From NCBI GenBank assembly GCA_963702995.1, contig OY969783.1, positions 682,001-746,000 on the forward strand: a stretch of 64,000 nt of DNA. Direction: 5' to 3'. The translations under genes were made by a program, and so were the position numbers. The notes under the pieces were generated by a model. It saw nothing but the letters and a program-made list of their open reading frames with translations. It was not told where the DNA came from and searched no databases. Position 1 is the first letter of the stretch. The number at the start of each line of letters is the position of its first letter. Source of the stretch: MFD04580-c1 sp963702995 (GTDB lineage: Bacteria; Planctomycetota; Phycisphaerae; Tepidisphaerales; Tepidisphaeraceae). Below, piece by piece: positions 7,332 to 16,093 of the stretch.

Positions 7332-9050
7332 ATGGGACTTACCAGCGCACTGTACACCGGTCTGTCGGGCCTGGACGTGAACCAGACCCGCCTCAATGTC
7401 GTCGGCAACAACATCGCCAACGTCAACACCGTTTCGTTCAAGAGCAGCCGGGCCCAGTTCACGCCACAGTTTTATGTGACGAGCGACGCGGGCTCCGCCC
7501 CGTCGGATACCTTCGGCGGGACCAACCCGAATCAGCAGGGCCTGGGCGCGCAGGTGTCGGCGATCGAGAAAGATTGGACGCCCGGCTCGATCGCGCCGAC
7601 CGGCCAGCCGACCGACATGGCGATCGACGGAGATGGCTTTTTCATCCTGAACGGCTCATCGCAGCACTTTACGCGCGATGGTTCGTTCAAATTGAACCCC
7701 GCCAACCAGCTCGTCTCGGCTGATGGCAGCTTCGTCCAGGGGTTCGGGGTCGATGGCCAGGGCAACGTTGTCCCGGGGACTCTTCAGAACATCGCCATCC
7801 CGCTCGGAACGACAACGGCCGCCAAGGCCACCGGGTCCGTCCTCCTGCAGGGGAACCTCGACTCGGCCGGGGCGGTCGCCAGTGGCGCCAGCATCCTTGT
7901 CAGCGGGCCGCTGACGACTGTCGGCGGCGCGGCGCCGCCGACGACGACGACTCTGCTTACCGGCCTCGCGTCGGCCGCAGCCCCGGGGACGGCGATCATC
8001 AAGGTCGGCGACACCTACACGGTCAAGGGGACAAAGGGCGGCCGCTCGCTTGATGCGCGGACGTTCACCGTCACGGCCACCAGCACTGTCGCCGACCTGA
8101 ACACGTTCCTCCAGCAAGGAATGGCGATCGACACGACCGCCCCGACCACGCCGCCCGAACCAACGCCCGGCGCGACCCTCGAGGCCGACGCGACCAACCC
8201 GAACAACGCGCGGCTGGTCCTGACCGGCAACCTCGGGGCACAGAACGCGATCGAGCTGACCGGTAACGCGTTCGTCAAGTCCGACGGGACAACCCCCATC
8301 TCGTTCGCGGACGGCACCAACGCGGCCGGCGTCGCCAGTAACGCGGCCGGCGAGAGCGTCCACACCACCGTTCAGGCTTACGATTCTCTCGGGAGCCCGA
8401 TCAACATCGACGTGACGGCTGTCCTGGAAACCAAGTCGGACACCGGGAACACGTGGCGCTTTTTCGCCGCCAGCGGCGACAACAGCGGCGCGTCGCAGGC
8501 GCTGGGTAACGGGACCCTCACGTTCGACACCCAGGGGAACCTCAAATCCACCACTGGAACGGCAATCAATATCGACCGAACCGGGACGGGCGCAAAATCG
8601 CCGCTGGTGGTCAAGCTGGACTTTAGCACGCTGACCTCGCTGGCGTCGAAGTCTTCGGACATGGTCGTGACCAGCCAGGACGGCTCACCCATCGGCACGC
8701 TGACGACGTTCTCGATCGGCACGGACGGCCGCATCGTCGGCACCTACAGCAACGGGCTGTCGCATACGGTGGGGCAGGTCGCGCTGGCGACGTTCACGAA
8801 CAAGTCCGGACTGATCGACAAGGGCGGGAATGACTTCGTCGCCGGGGCCGACAGCGGCGTGGCGGTGATCTCAACCCCCCAGGACCTGGGTGCGGGGACG
8901 ATCCGATCCGGCTCGCTGGAACAGAGCAACGTGGACCTCTCAAAGGAGTTCGTCAACCTGATCATCTCCTCAACCGGCTTCAGCGCCGCGAGCAAGGTGA
9001 TCACGACGAGCGACCAGTTGATCCAGGAGCTTTTGAGCGCGTCGCGATAG
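7332..9050 (+). CDS. flgE: Flagellar hook protein FlgE
   Basis: FlgE polymerises into the hook, the universal joint outside the cell. The N-terminal rod-family signature is LYTGLSGLDVNQTRLNVVGN, continuing NIANVNTVSFKSSR (residues about 7-40). The C-terminal signature has LEQSNVDLSKEFVNLIISST (about 532-551). Between them lie variable D1/D2 domains, including IAPTGQPTDMAIDGDGFF, the usual G-x-x-T-x-x-x-x-D-x-A-I-x-G-x-G-F-F motif. At 572 residues it suits a hook protein and not the smaller rod proteins FlgF/FlgG. The spacing after flgD supports a shared transcript. Confidence 0.95.
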   Translation: MGLTSALYTGLSGLDVNQTRLNVVGNNIANVNTVSFKSSRAQFTPQFYVTSDAGSAPSDTFGGTNPNQQGLGAQVSAIEKDWTPGSIAPTGQPTDMAIDGDGFFILNGSSQHFTRDGSFKLNPANQLVSADGSFVQGFGVDGQGNVVPGTLQNIAIPLGTTTAAKATGSVLLQGNLDSAGAVASGASILVSGPLTTVGGAAPPTTTTLLTGLASAAAPGTAIIKVGDTYTVKGTKGGRSLDARTFTVTATSTVADLNTFLQQGMAIDTTAPTTPPEPTPGATLEADATNPNNARLVLTGNLGAQNAIELTGNAFVKSDGTTPISFADGTNAAGVASNAAGESVHTTVQAYDSLGSPINIDVTAVLETKSDTGNTWRFFAASGDNSGASQALGNGTLTFDTQGNLKSTTGTAINIDRTGTGAKSPLVVKLDFSTLTSLASKSSDMVVTSQDGSPIGTLTTFSIGTDGRIVGTYSNGLSHTVGQVALATFTNKSGLIDKGGNDFVAGADSGVAVISTPQDLGAGTIRSGSLEQSNVDLSKEFVNLIISSTGFSAASKVITTSDQLIQELLSASR

Positions 9051-9139
9051 GCCCCGCGCGAAACCGATTCTAAGCCCTCGCGACAGGGTATTTATTCTGC
9101 TGTCGCGGGGGCTGATTTGACACTACAGAGCCAGCGATG

Positions 9140-9320
9140 TACGGCGGCGTGACGGTCAAAGTCGAAATCCGAAGCAATCCGAAGCACGAAATCCGAAGGA
9201 ATGAGCCAGGGGCAAGGCAGAAACCGGACGCAAGCGACTGCGGCGTTTTCCGCTTCGTCTTCTTTTCGGCTTCTTTGAGATTTTGTGCTTCGGATTTCTC
9301 CTGTTCGCAGGGCTTTACCG
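9140..9320 (+). repeat. Hairpin element copy B (flgE-flbD gap)
   Basis: The best-preserved copy. It begins GTACGGCGGCGTGA (9139-9152, also before flhA). The left arm is GCAATCCGAAGCACGAAATC (9174-9193), then CCGAAGGAATGAGC, AGAAACCG and GCGGCGTTTTCCGCTTCGTC. The right arm GATTTTGTGCTTCGGATTTC (9279-9298) is followed by TCCTGTTCGC. The arms pair over about 18 bases. The remaining bases of the 392-base gap (9051-9140 and 9321-9442) hold no gene I can support. Confidence 0.75.
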
Positions 9321-9442
9321 CTTGTCCAGCGCCGGGTTTTAAGTCCCCTCCGGCCGCGTGCGCTCTTGTGAAGGCAGTAACCGGCGCGAGGAGTCTCCGC
9401 ACCGGGCAACACGGGCCCTTCAAGGCCCGATGGCAGGACGCC

Positions 9443-9637
9443 ATGATTCAACTCACGCGGCTGAACGGCCAGACCTTTGTCATCAACGCCGAAAAGATTC
9501 GATACGTCGAATCGACACCGGACACGCTGGTCTGCTGCGACACCGGCGATCGCCTGATGGTGCGCGAGTCGCTTCAGGAAGTGATGCGGCGCGCGATTGA
9601 CTACGCCCGGACCATCCGCCGGCCGCTGACGGAATAG
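9443..9637 (+). CDS. flbD: FlbD-family small flagellar protein
   Basis: 64 residues starting MIQLTRLNGQTFVINAEKIR, then YVESTPDTLVCCDTGDRLMV, the full FlbD pattern (I-x-L-T-R-L-N-G, N-x-x-x-I, E-x-x-P-D-T). FlbD proteins sit in flagellar clusters, usually just before motA, and their biochemical role is not established. Here no motAB follows; fliL is the next recognisable gene. The start at 9443 is fixed by the family N-terminus; longer in-frame readings run back into the repeat element. Confidence 0.88.
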   Translation: MIQLTRLNGQTFVINAEKIRYVESTPDTLVCCDTGDRLMVRESLQEVMRRAIDYARTIRRPLTE

Positions 9638-9730
9638 GGGCTCCCCTTTTCATCCGGTCTGTAGCCTTGGCACGCCCCTGCCGCACGCGCGGTTGATGGG
9701 CTGTCCTCGGCGCGACGACGCCGAAGCCAC

Positions 9731-9753
9731 TGCACACTGAATGTGCCTGCTAC
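9731..9753 (+). repeat. Short palindromic repeat, variant copy
   Basis: GCACACTGAATGTGC plus CTGCTAC. It shares its second half (GTGCCTGCTAC) with the element at 53876-53904 and resembles that at 27371-27400. The stem is six base pairs, GCACAC against a near-complement ATGTGC. Confidence 0.5.
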
Positions 9754-9923
9754 GCCGCGGCCGACTCCCTCCGTTCCTTGCCCCCCAAGTCGCCTCTCTC
9801 CCTAGCCGATAGACCCACCGGGCCAACGCCGAATCGTTGCGGTTCGGAGGTGCGTCGGCGACGGCCGTTATCGGACGTGCCGCGTGGGGAATCGCCCCAG
9901 CGGCCGGAGAGAAGGCGAAATCG

Positions 9924-10528
9924 ATGTCGGATAAAGCCGAGAAAAAAGCGGAAGCGGCCCCGGCCGCCGGTCATGAGGAGAAGAAGGGCGGCAAAGGGGG
10001 CGGCCTGCTCACCAAGCTGCCGGTCCTGCTGGGCGGCGTGATGGTGCTGGAGGCGGTCGTCCTGTTTGCCGGATTCAAGTTCCTCGGGGGGGGCAAGCCG
10101 GCGCCGGCGGCGGCCGCGGAGGTCACCGAAGGCGAAGGGGCATCCGCCGAAGGCGGGGCTAGGGCAAAGAAGGGAAGAAGCCCAAGGTCGATAAGCGGAA
10201 GACGGTCGAGCTTCAGCTCGTCGAGTTTCGGGCGACCAACAGCATCAGTGGGCGAAGCCTTTTGTTCGACGTGCGGATCGTCGTCGTCGCCAAAGGTGAC
10301 AACGAAGAAAAGGTCAAAGACAAGATAGCGGGCAATACGGGCTTGATTCAGGACCGAGTCCGAACGATTATTGCGCAGAGTGACCCGACCAAGCTCGGCG
10401 GCGGGTCGGAACCGGGCCTGGAAACATTGCGCCGGCAGGTGAAATACCAGCTCGACGAGATCATCGGGGAAGGGATGATCGATGAGGTGCTGGTGCCCAA
10501 GTGCATCCCCTTCCGGGCCGAATACTGA
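9924..10528 (+). CDS. fliL: Flagellar basal-body protein FliL, one frameshift
   Basis: FliL is a single-pass inner-membrane protein around the stators. A Lys-rich cytoplasmic head (about 1-30) precedes one transmembrane helix (LPVLLGGVMVLEAVVLFAGF, about 32-51), an Ala-rich linker, then the FliL domain (VELQLVEFRATNSISGRSLL, and later GLIQDRVRTIIAQ and LRRQVKYQLDEI). The C-terminal GMIDEVLVPKCIPFRAEY suits the family. The head and domain are in different frames. The break at about 10170 is a lost G within AAGAAGGGAAGAAG; restoring it reads KKGKKPKVDKRKTVELQ. Probably a homopolymer sequencing error. Confidence 0.8.
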
Positions 10529-10633
10529 CCCGGCGTCGCGCAGGGCAGAACCGCCGAACGTTCTCGACGTACCATGCGGGAGGCGCCCGGGCGGGTTTCT
10601 GACCGGGCGTCAGTCAGGGTAACGATGGTACGT

Positions 10634-10654
10634 GTGCCGGCAGGATGCCGGCAC
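10634..10654 (+). repeat. Perfect GC-rich palindrome in the fliL-fliN gap
   Basis: Nine-base arms GTGCCGGCA and TGCCGGCAC around a GGA loop, with no mismatch and no T-run. The 214-base gap otherwise holds nothing recognisable; in particular fliM, expected at this place in many clusters, is not here in any frame. Confidence 0.7.
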
Positions 10655-10742
10655 GAACGGCTGATGCGTCCAGGGCCCGGCCCCGGCCGCGTTAACCGGG
10701 CGGACGGGCTTGGCCCGCGCCCTACACCAAGGATGGTGAAGC

Positions 10743-11297
10743 ATGGCCGACGACGCCGGCGGCATGATCGACCAGGCCTCGATCGACGAACTGCTACGGC
10801 AGTCCGGGTTTGGCACTCCCACTCCTTCTCCCGGGCCTTCTACCTCTACCGAGACAGCCCCCGCCTCGACGGCACAAAGCTCCGGCGCCGGCGACACGCT
10901 GACCGACCAGGCGTCCATCGACGACCTGCTGCGCCAAGCGAGCTTCGAGGACCCCGGTTCGGTCGAAGGGGCGGGCAGGGCGGCGCCGGACGCGTCTGAT
11001 TTCTCCCTCCCCAACTTTCAACAGGTCATGCGCGACGCCCAGGCGTCGAGCATCGATCTGCTCCGCGACGTCGAGCTGAACGTGAAGATCGAGCTGGGCC
11101 GCGCGCGGATGCTGGTCGAAGAGGTGCTTCGGCTGGCCGAAGGGTCGGTCGTGGAGCTCGACAAGCTCGCCGGCGACCCCGTCGATGTCTTCGTCAACGA
11201 CCGGCTCGTGGCCCGCGGCGAGGTCCTGGTGCTGAACGACAACTTCTGCGTCCGCGTGAATGAGATCGTCGCGGGCGTGAAGGACGAGGGGTTGTAA
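10743..11297 (+). CDS. fliN: Flagellar switch protein FliN with duplicated docking-like motif
   Basis: FliN forms the lower C-ring and takes part in switching and export docking. The C-terminal SpoA domain (about 100-180) is clear: LLRDVELNVKIELGRARMLV, GSVVELDKLAGDPVDVFVND, VARGEVLVLNDNFCVRVNEI. At 184 residues it is longer than the usual FliN because of an N-terminal extension. This holds two near-identical motifs, MIDQASIDELLRQSGFG (8-24) and TDQASIDDLLRQASF (54-68), joined by a Ser/Thr/Pro linker. They resemble the S-Q-x-E-I-D-A-L-L peptide at the start of FliM and FliY that binds CheY-P. Whether they do so here is inference. Confidence 0.93.
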   Translation: MADDAGGMIDQASIDELLRQSGFGTPTPSPGPSTSTETAPASTAQSSGAGDTLTDQASIDDLLRQASFEDPGSVEGAGRAAPDASDFSLPNFQQVMRDAQASSIDLLRDVELNVKIELGRARMLVEEVLRLAEGSVVELDKLAGDPVDVFVNDRLVARGEVLVLNDNFCVRVNEIVAGVKDEGL

Positions 11298-11301
11298 CAC
11301 C

Positions 11302-12357
11302 ATGAACCGACCTCACCCACCCGCCGGCCGATCCGCGCTGCCAATGGGGCGAGCCGGAACGATCGGCCTCCTGGGGCTGGTGACGGCGCTGGGTCTGTTC
11401 GGCATCGTCCGTGCCGATGCCGTAATGGCCCCCGCAATGCCGGTCGTCGCCGATGGGGCAGCCTGGCAGGCGGCTCTCACGGGTTCCGGCGCTGTCCCCG
11501 CACAACCCGCTCCGGCGGGTGCGTTGACGTTTTCAGCGGTCGCGCCGACGCCACCGGCCGCGGTGGGCACGCCGCCGCCGATGACTGCCGCGGCGCCGGC
11601 TGGAAGCGCTGGGACGCCGGTCGCCGCACCGGCCGCGTCGCAGCCGGCCGGGCCCTTTGGGAACATCGAGATTCGCCGGTCCCACGCGCTCGATCCCGCG
11701 GCCGCAGCGCCGGGCAAAGAGGGCGAGGGATCGCTCGGCTCCGGCTATGACGCGTCGCGGGTCGCCCTGGCGCTGGGCCTGGTGATCGCGATGATTTTCG
11801 GCTTGAAGTGGGCCGGGCGGCGGTTCTTCGCGCTCCCCTCGGCGCCGGGGGCGTCGCGGGCGGTGCAGGTCCTTGGGCGGACGGCATTATCGCCGCGGCA
11901 GCAGTTGCTGTTGATCAAGGTCGGCCGCCGGGTGATCGTCGCCAGCGACAGCGGCGGCGCGATGACCTCTCTGGCCGAAATCGTGGACCCGGATGAAATT
12001 GCGGTTCTGGTAGGACAGATCCAGGGAGAGCGGGCAGCGTCGCGTTTACCGGTCAGCGCCTTTGGCTCGCTGTTCGGGCGGTCCAAACGGCAGTTCGAGG
12101 AGGCCGCGGATGCGGGCCTGGCCGACGACGGCTCTGGGTCCGACCGGTTCGCCGCCCGCGAGGGAAGGCCCTTCGGGCGCGACCCGGGCGACTTCGACGT
12201 GGAGGCGGGCGGGCTCGATTCCGACGCGGCCGAGCCGGAGCGCGTGGAAACCGAAGACGACGCGGCCGCCGAGCGGACGGTGTCAACCGCCCGCGAAGAG
12301 ATCACCGGGCTGATGGAGAAAGTGCGGCTGGTCTCCAAGCGGTTCGGCGAGCCCTGA
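11302..12357 (+). CDS. fliO: FliO-like flagellar biosynthesis protein
   Basis: FliO helps assemble the FliP export-gate ring. The 351-residue protein has an N-terminal signal-like helix (about 18-38), a long Ala/Pro linker, a transmembrane helix (VALALGLVIAMIFGLKWAG, about 152-170) and then the FliO domain: VQVLGRTALSPRQQLLLIKV, GRRVIVASDSGGAMTSLAEI. It also has an acidic C-terminal tail and a periplasmic N-terminal region longer than usual. The position between fliN and fliP is the standard one, and it begins four bases after the fliN stop. Sequence conservation in this family is weak, so assignment leans on the GRTxLSPRQQLxLI motif and context. Confidence 0.85.
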   Translation: MNRPHPPAGRSALPMGRAGTIGLLGLVTALGLFGIVRADAVMAPAMPVVADGAAWQAALTGSGAVPAQPAPAGALTFSAVAPTPPAAVGTPPPMTAAAPAGSAGTPVAAPAASQPAGPFGNIEIRRSHALDPAAAAPGKEGEGSLGSGYDASRVALALGLVIAMIFGLKWAGRRFFALPSAPGASRAVQVLGRTALSPRQQLLLIKVGRRVIVASDSGGAMTSLAEIVDPDEIAVLVGQIQGERAASRLPVSAFGSLFGRSKRQFEEAADAGLADDGSGSDRFAAREGRPFGRDPGDFDVEAGGLDSDAAEPERVETEDDAAAERTVSTAREEITGLMEKVRLVSKRFGEP

Positions 12358-12482
12358 AAAAGCCGTCAGCCGGGCCCTGAATGGGTTTGATTTGTCCCCG
12401 CGCGTAGTCGGCCGCGCAGGATGTCTGAACGCCCCAGCGGCAGGAGGCCCCGGGCAGCCGAACGAGCCAAGGAAGGCGTCAC

Positions 12483-13366
12483 ATGCGAAAAGCTTGCAAA
12501 ACGCCGGGGCTTGCGGGGCGGCTGGTCGGCGTGGCCCTGGCTGTGATCGTCTTATCGGCGCCGGGGGTGGCGCGGGCCAGGAAAAGCTGTCGGACGCCGC
12601 GCCGAACACTCCCTCGGGGGAGTTGACCACTCAGGCCCCGGCCGCCGGGGCGTTGCCGGGGGTCAACCTCTCGCAGCTTCCCGACCTGAGCCGCCGCGAG
12701 AACGTCTCCTCGGCGATGCAGTTGATCATCCTGCTGACGGTCCTGTCGCTCGCCCCGGCGATCCTCATCATGATGACCAGCTTCACGCGGATCATCATTG
12801 TGCTCTCGTTGCTGCGCCAGGCGCTGGGGACGCAGCAGTTGCCGCCGAACCAGGTCATGGTCGGGCTGGCGATGTTCATGACCTTTTTAATAATGGGCCC
12901 GACGTGGCAGGAGATGAACACGAAGGCGATCGCGCCATACCTGTCCGGGGAGAAGCGAGCGAACGCCGATCATCCGATGACACAAGCCGAGGCCCTGGAC
13001 GAAGCGAGTAAGCCGATCCGCCGATTCATGATCGAGCAGATTCGCCACAGCGGCAACGACGAGGACGTCGATCTCTTCAGCCGCTTCGCCCGCAAGCCCG
13101 ACCCGCGCACGTGGGACGACGTCGAAACCTCCACGCTCATCCCCGCATTCATGCTGAGCGAACTGAAGACGGCGTTCATCCTGGGCTTCAAGGTCTATCT
13201 GCCGTTCCTGATCATCGACATGGTCATCTCGACCGTGTTGATCAGCATGGGGATGATGATGCTTCCGCCAGCGATGATCTCCCTGCCTTTTAAGTTGCTT
13301 TTGTTCGTGCTGGTCAATGGTTGGCACTTGATTACGTTCAACCTGATGAGTAGTTTCTCGCAGTGA
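12483..13366 (+). CDS. fliP: Flagellar export gate protein FliP, frameshift at signal peptide
   Basis: FliP forms the core of the export gate with FliQ and FliR. The mature part is intact, including LIILLTVLSLAPAILIMMTS, FTRIIIVLSLLRQALGTQQL, and VDLFSRFA before the last helices LPFLIIDMVISTVLISMGMM and LVNGWHLITFNLM. A canonical cleaved signal peptide (MRKACKTPGLAGRLVGVALA, then VIVLSAPGVARA) starts at 12483 but is in another frame. The shift is at about 12580, where restoring one C in GGGCCAGG gives ARAQEKLSDAAPNTPSGE. FliP normally has such a signal, so this joins the two parts. Confidence 0.9.
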
Positions 13367-13578
13367 CCGAAAGAGTTATCGGACGTTCCCGCAAGCGGCC
13401 GCTCGGCCCCGCCGGAGGCCGTCCGGCAACGCCGCTTGTCGGCCCCACGGATGGGGCCGATGCGGCGCCAGGGCCTTTACGAGCCCTGGTTGTCCCAGAG
13501 CCGCAAACCCGGCCTCACCGGGGATGCACGCCCGCTCCCGCGTGCGACGCGACAACACTCAAGGAAGGGTGGTGGGGA

Positions 13579-13842
13579 TTGGAACTACCGCAAGCAACGG
13601 AACTCATCCGGCAGACGCTCCTGCTCGCGCTGATCGTCTCGGCCCCGATGCTGGTCATCGGGCTGGTCGTCGGCATCGTCGTCTCGCTGCTCCAGGCGAT
13701 CACGCAGATCCAGGAGCAGACGCTGACGTTCATCCCCAAGATCGTCGCGATGGTGGCGGCCGCCATCATCCTCATGCCCTGGATGGCCCAGCGCCTGATG
13801 GACTATTCCGCGATCATGTTCGGAAAGGGGTACCTGCCCTGA
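13579..13842 (+). CDS. fliQ: Flagellar export gate protein FliQ
   Basis: A small two-helix gate subunit. The 87 residues from a TTG at 13579 read (M)ELPQATELIRQTLLLALIVS and then PMLVIGLVVGIVVSLLQAIT, QIQEQTLTFIPKI; the Q-x-T-E-Q/Q-E-Q-T-L segment and P-K-I are family hallmarks. The start is chosen by homology and by the AAGGAAGGG site just upstream; the frame is open further upstream, but that part has no FliQ character. The 212-base gap after fliP holds nothing else recognised. The ORF is intact although its neighbour fliR is broken. Confidence 0.9.
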   Translation: MELPQATELIRQTLLLALIVSAPMLVIGLVVGIVVSLLQAITQIQEQTLTFIPKIVAMVAAAIILMPWMAQRLMDYSAIMFGKGYLP

Positions 13843-13900
13843 CCGCCGCCCCGGCGGCCGGCCACCGTCGGCACTTCGTGGTTCATTCGGCACTCCTCCC

Positions 13901-14700
13901 ATGCCTCTTCAGATCCTCGAGCGCATCCCCGTCTTCGTGCTGGTCTTCTTCAGGCTGGCCGGAATGATGCTCTATGCGCCGCTGTTCGGCAGCGCGCGCA
14001 TCCCGCGGCGGGTGAAAGTGCTGCTGGCGCTGGTCCTGAGCCTGGGCATCTGCGGGGGCGTGAAGCCGGTGGCGCTGCCCGATTCGTCGTGGCAGCTGGC
14101 CGTCGGCATCGGCGGCGAAATCGCCTTCGGAATCGCCATGGGGATGGTGATGAGCTTCGTTTTTATCGCCGCCCAGTGGGCCGGCGAGATGATCGGCCAG
14201 CAGATGGGCCTGAACCTTGGCGAAGTCTTCGACCCGCAGTTCGGCGGCGAGCGCGTCCCTGATCGGCGACATGTACTTCATGCTGACGCTGGTCGTCTTC
14301 CTGGTGGTCAGCGGCCACACCGATGCTCCTGGGCGTCCGGGACAGCTTCGACATGCTGCCGCTGCTGTCGCTCGGGCGTGGATAAGCCGCTGTTGACCTG
14401 CTCATCGGTCTGCTCGAGGGCGGGACGACGCTGGCGCTGCGGCTGGCGGCGCCGATGCTGGTCACCATGCTCGTGGTGGACCTGTCGCTGGGGCTGATCG
14501 GCCGCACCATGCCGCAGATGAACGTGATGCAGGTCGGCATGAGCCTGCGCGGCGTGCTGGGGACGATCGTCGTGATCATCGGGCTGACGCTGACATGCAG
14601 CGTGCTGGCGGCCGCCGTCAGCGGGTCGATCGGCACGGTCCGCCTGGCCTGGTCAACACCGTCCCCGCCATCAAGAACAGCGGCGCGACCGAATCGCTGA
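13901..14700 (+). CDS. fliR: Flagellar export gate protein FliR, several frameshifts
   Basis: A multi-helix gate subunit. The first frame gives LERIPVFVLVFFRLAGMMLY, APLFGSARIPRRVKVLLALV and EIAFGIAMGMVMSFVFIAAQ, WAGEMIGQQMGLNLGEVFDP, typical of FliR. After about 14251 the match continues in another frame (ASLIGDMYFMLTLVVFLVVS), then MLLGVRDSFDMLPLLSLG, VDKPLL, LLIGLLEGGTTLALRLAAPM and LVVDLSLGLIGRTMPQMNVM in further frames. At least four indels lie at about 14251, 14320, 14379 and 14395. The C-terminus after the last helix is uncertain. No helix is missing, which favours read errors over decay. Confidence 0.85.
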
Positions 14701-14762
14701 CGGATCAAAGGGTACGCAACGATCGCCTTCACACGAAGAGAACGCGATAGCGGCAATCAACT

Positions 14763-15841
14763 ATGGCAGACGAAGGTGGCGACAAAACCGAAGCACCCAC
14801 GCCCAAGCGCCGCCAGCAGGCGGAAGAGGAGGGCAACGTCGCGCGAAGTCAGGACCTGGTGGCCGCGGCGCTGCTGGTCGGATCGATGATGCTGCTGAAG
14901 TCGTACGGCTCCGGCGTTGTGCTGGCGCTGAAGGCGATCCTGACGGAGATGCTCAGCGGCACGTCCCTGTCCGATTTCTCCGCCTGAGGCGCGACGACCG
15001 ACCTGGCCCGCTCGCTCCAGGCGCGGCCCGGGAGATGGCCCCGCTTCTGGGCGGGCTGATGGTCGATCGCCATCCTGGCGAACTTCATCCAGGTCGGGTT
15101 GCGGCCGAACCTGGCCAGGCTCCAGCCGAACCTCGGCGCGCTGAACCCCCTCGAACGGGGCCGGCCGCATCTTCGGCGGCGGGCGAAGCCCGGTGCAAGG
15201 CGGGATCGGCCTGGCGAAGTTCTGCCTGATCGCTTTGTCGCCTACTCGGCCGTCTACGACCGAATGGGCTCGATCGTAAAGGCGCAGGGCCTGGGCTTTG
15301 GGCAGATCTTTTCGCTGGGCGCCGGCGTGGTCTACGCGATCGCCATCCGGATCGGGTTGGCGCTGCTGATCCTGGCAATCCTCGATTACGTCTGGCAGCG
15401 CTACAAGATCGAGCAGGAGCTGAAGATGACCAAGCAGGAGGTCAAGGACGAGATGCGGGGCATGGACGGGGACCCGAAGCTGAAGAGCGCCGCCGCCAGA
15501 TCGCGATGCAGATCGCGTCGGGCAAGCTGAAGAAAGACGTGCCGACCGCCGACGTGGTGGTGACCAACCCGACGGAGTTCGCCGTCGCGCTCAAGTACGA
15601 CGCCGGGACCATGCACGCGCCGCGCGTGATCGCCAAAGGGCAGGGGCTGATGGCCGCCCGGATCCGCGAGATCGCCATCGCCAACGGCGTCCCGATCCTG
15701 GAACGCAAGCCGCTCGCCCGGGCCCTGTACAAGCTGGTCGAAGTGGGCCAGGAGATCCCCGAGCAGTTCTACGGCGCCGTCGCCGAGATCCTGGCCTACG
15801 TCTACGAACTGAGCGGCAAGAACCGAAAGGCGGCCGTTTAA
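14763..15841 (+). CDS. flhB: Flagellar export switch protein FlhB, frameshifts and one in-frame TGA
   Basis: FlhB controls export specificity and cleaves itself at N-P-T-H or a close variant. The N-terminus DKTEAPTPKRRQQAEEEGNV, then ARSQDLVAAALLV, is canonical. Transmembrane segments follow in changing frames (LGGLMV, AILANFIQVGLRPNLA, LIAL, IFSLGAGVVYAIAIRIGLAL). The cytoplasmic domain VDVVVTNPTEFAVALKY-like segment reads DVVVTNPTEFAVALKYD, with NPTE at the autocleavage site, where NPTH is usual. A TGA interrupts the frame at 14985-14987, and five or more indels lie between 15025 and 15490. The last 110 codons are clean. Confidence 0.85.
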
Positions 15842-15860
15842 CACGACATCGCCGGACGTG

Positions 15861-16025
15861 TACGGCGGCGTGATGGCAACGTCGAAATCCGAAGCGGCAA
15901 ACCCGAAGGAATGAGCAAGGAGAAAGAAGAAACCGAATGCAAGCGGCCGCGGCGTTTTTCGCTTCGTCCTTTTTCACGCTCCCTGCGGATTTCATGCTTC
16001 GGATTCTCCTATTCGCGACGCTTTA
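15861..16025 (+). repeat. Hairpin element copy C (flhB-flhA gap)
   Basis: Third copy. It has GTACGGCGGCGTGA (15859-15872), left arm GTCGAAATCCGAAGC (15881-15895), CCGAAGGAATGAGCAAGG, AGAAACCG, a GCGGCGTTTTTCGCTTCGTC centre, and right arm ATGCTTCGGATT (15994-16005) followed by CTCCTATTCGC. Order and spacing match copy B at 9140-9320. It ends about 70 bases before flhA. Confidence 0.75.
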
Positions 16026-16093
16026 CGTCTGTTCATCGCGGTAGTGCTAAACGAACGCCCAAACCTCGGACGAACCTGAGCTGATTGATTTTA

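Noticed and set aside
9668..9683. TGGCACGCCCCTGCC, similar to a sigma-54 promoter
   Set aside because: The GG-to-GC distance is one base off and the -12 part is poor.
14985..14987. Selenocysteine at the flhB TGA
   Set aside because: No selenoprotein precedent in FlhB, and no defined hairpin right after the codon; this gene has many other errors nearby.
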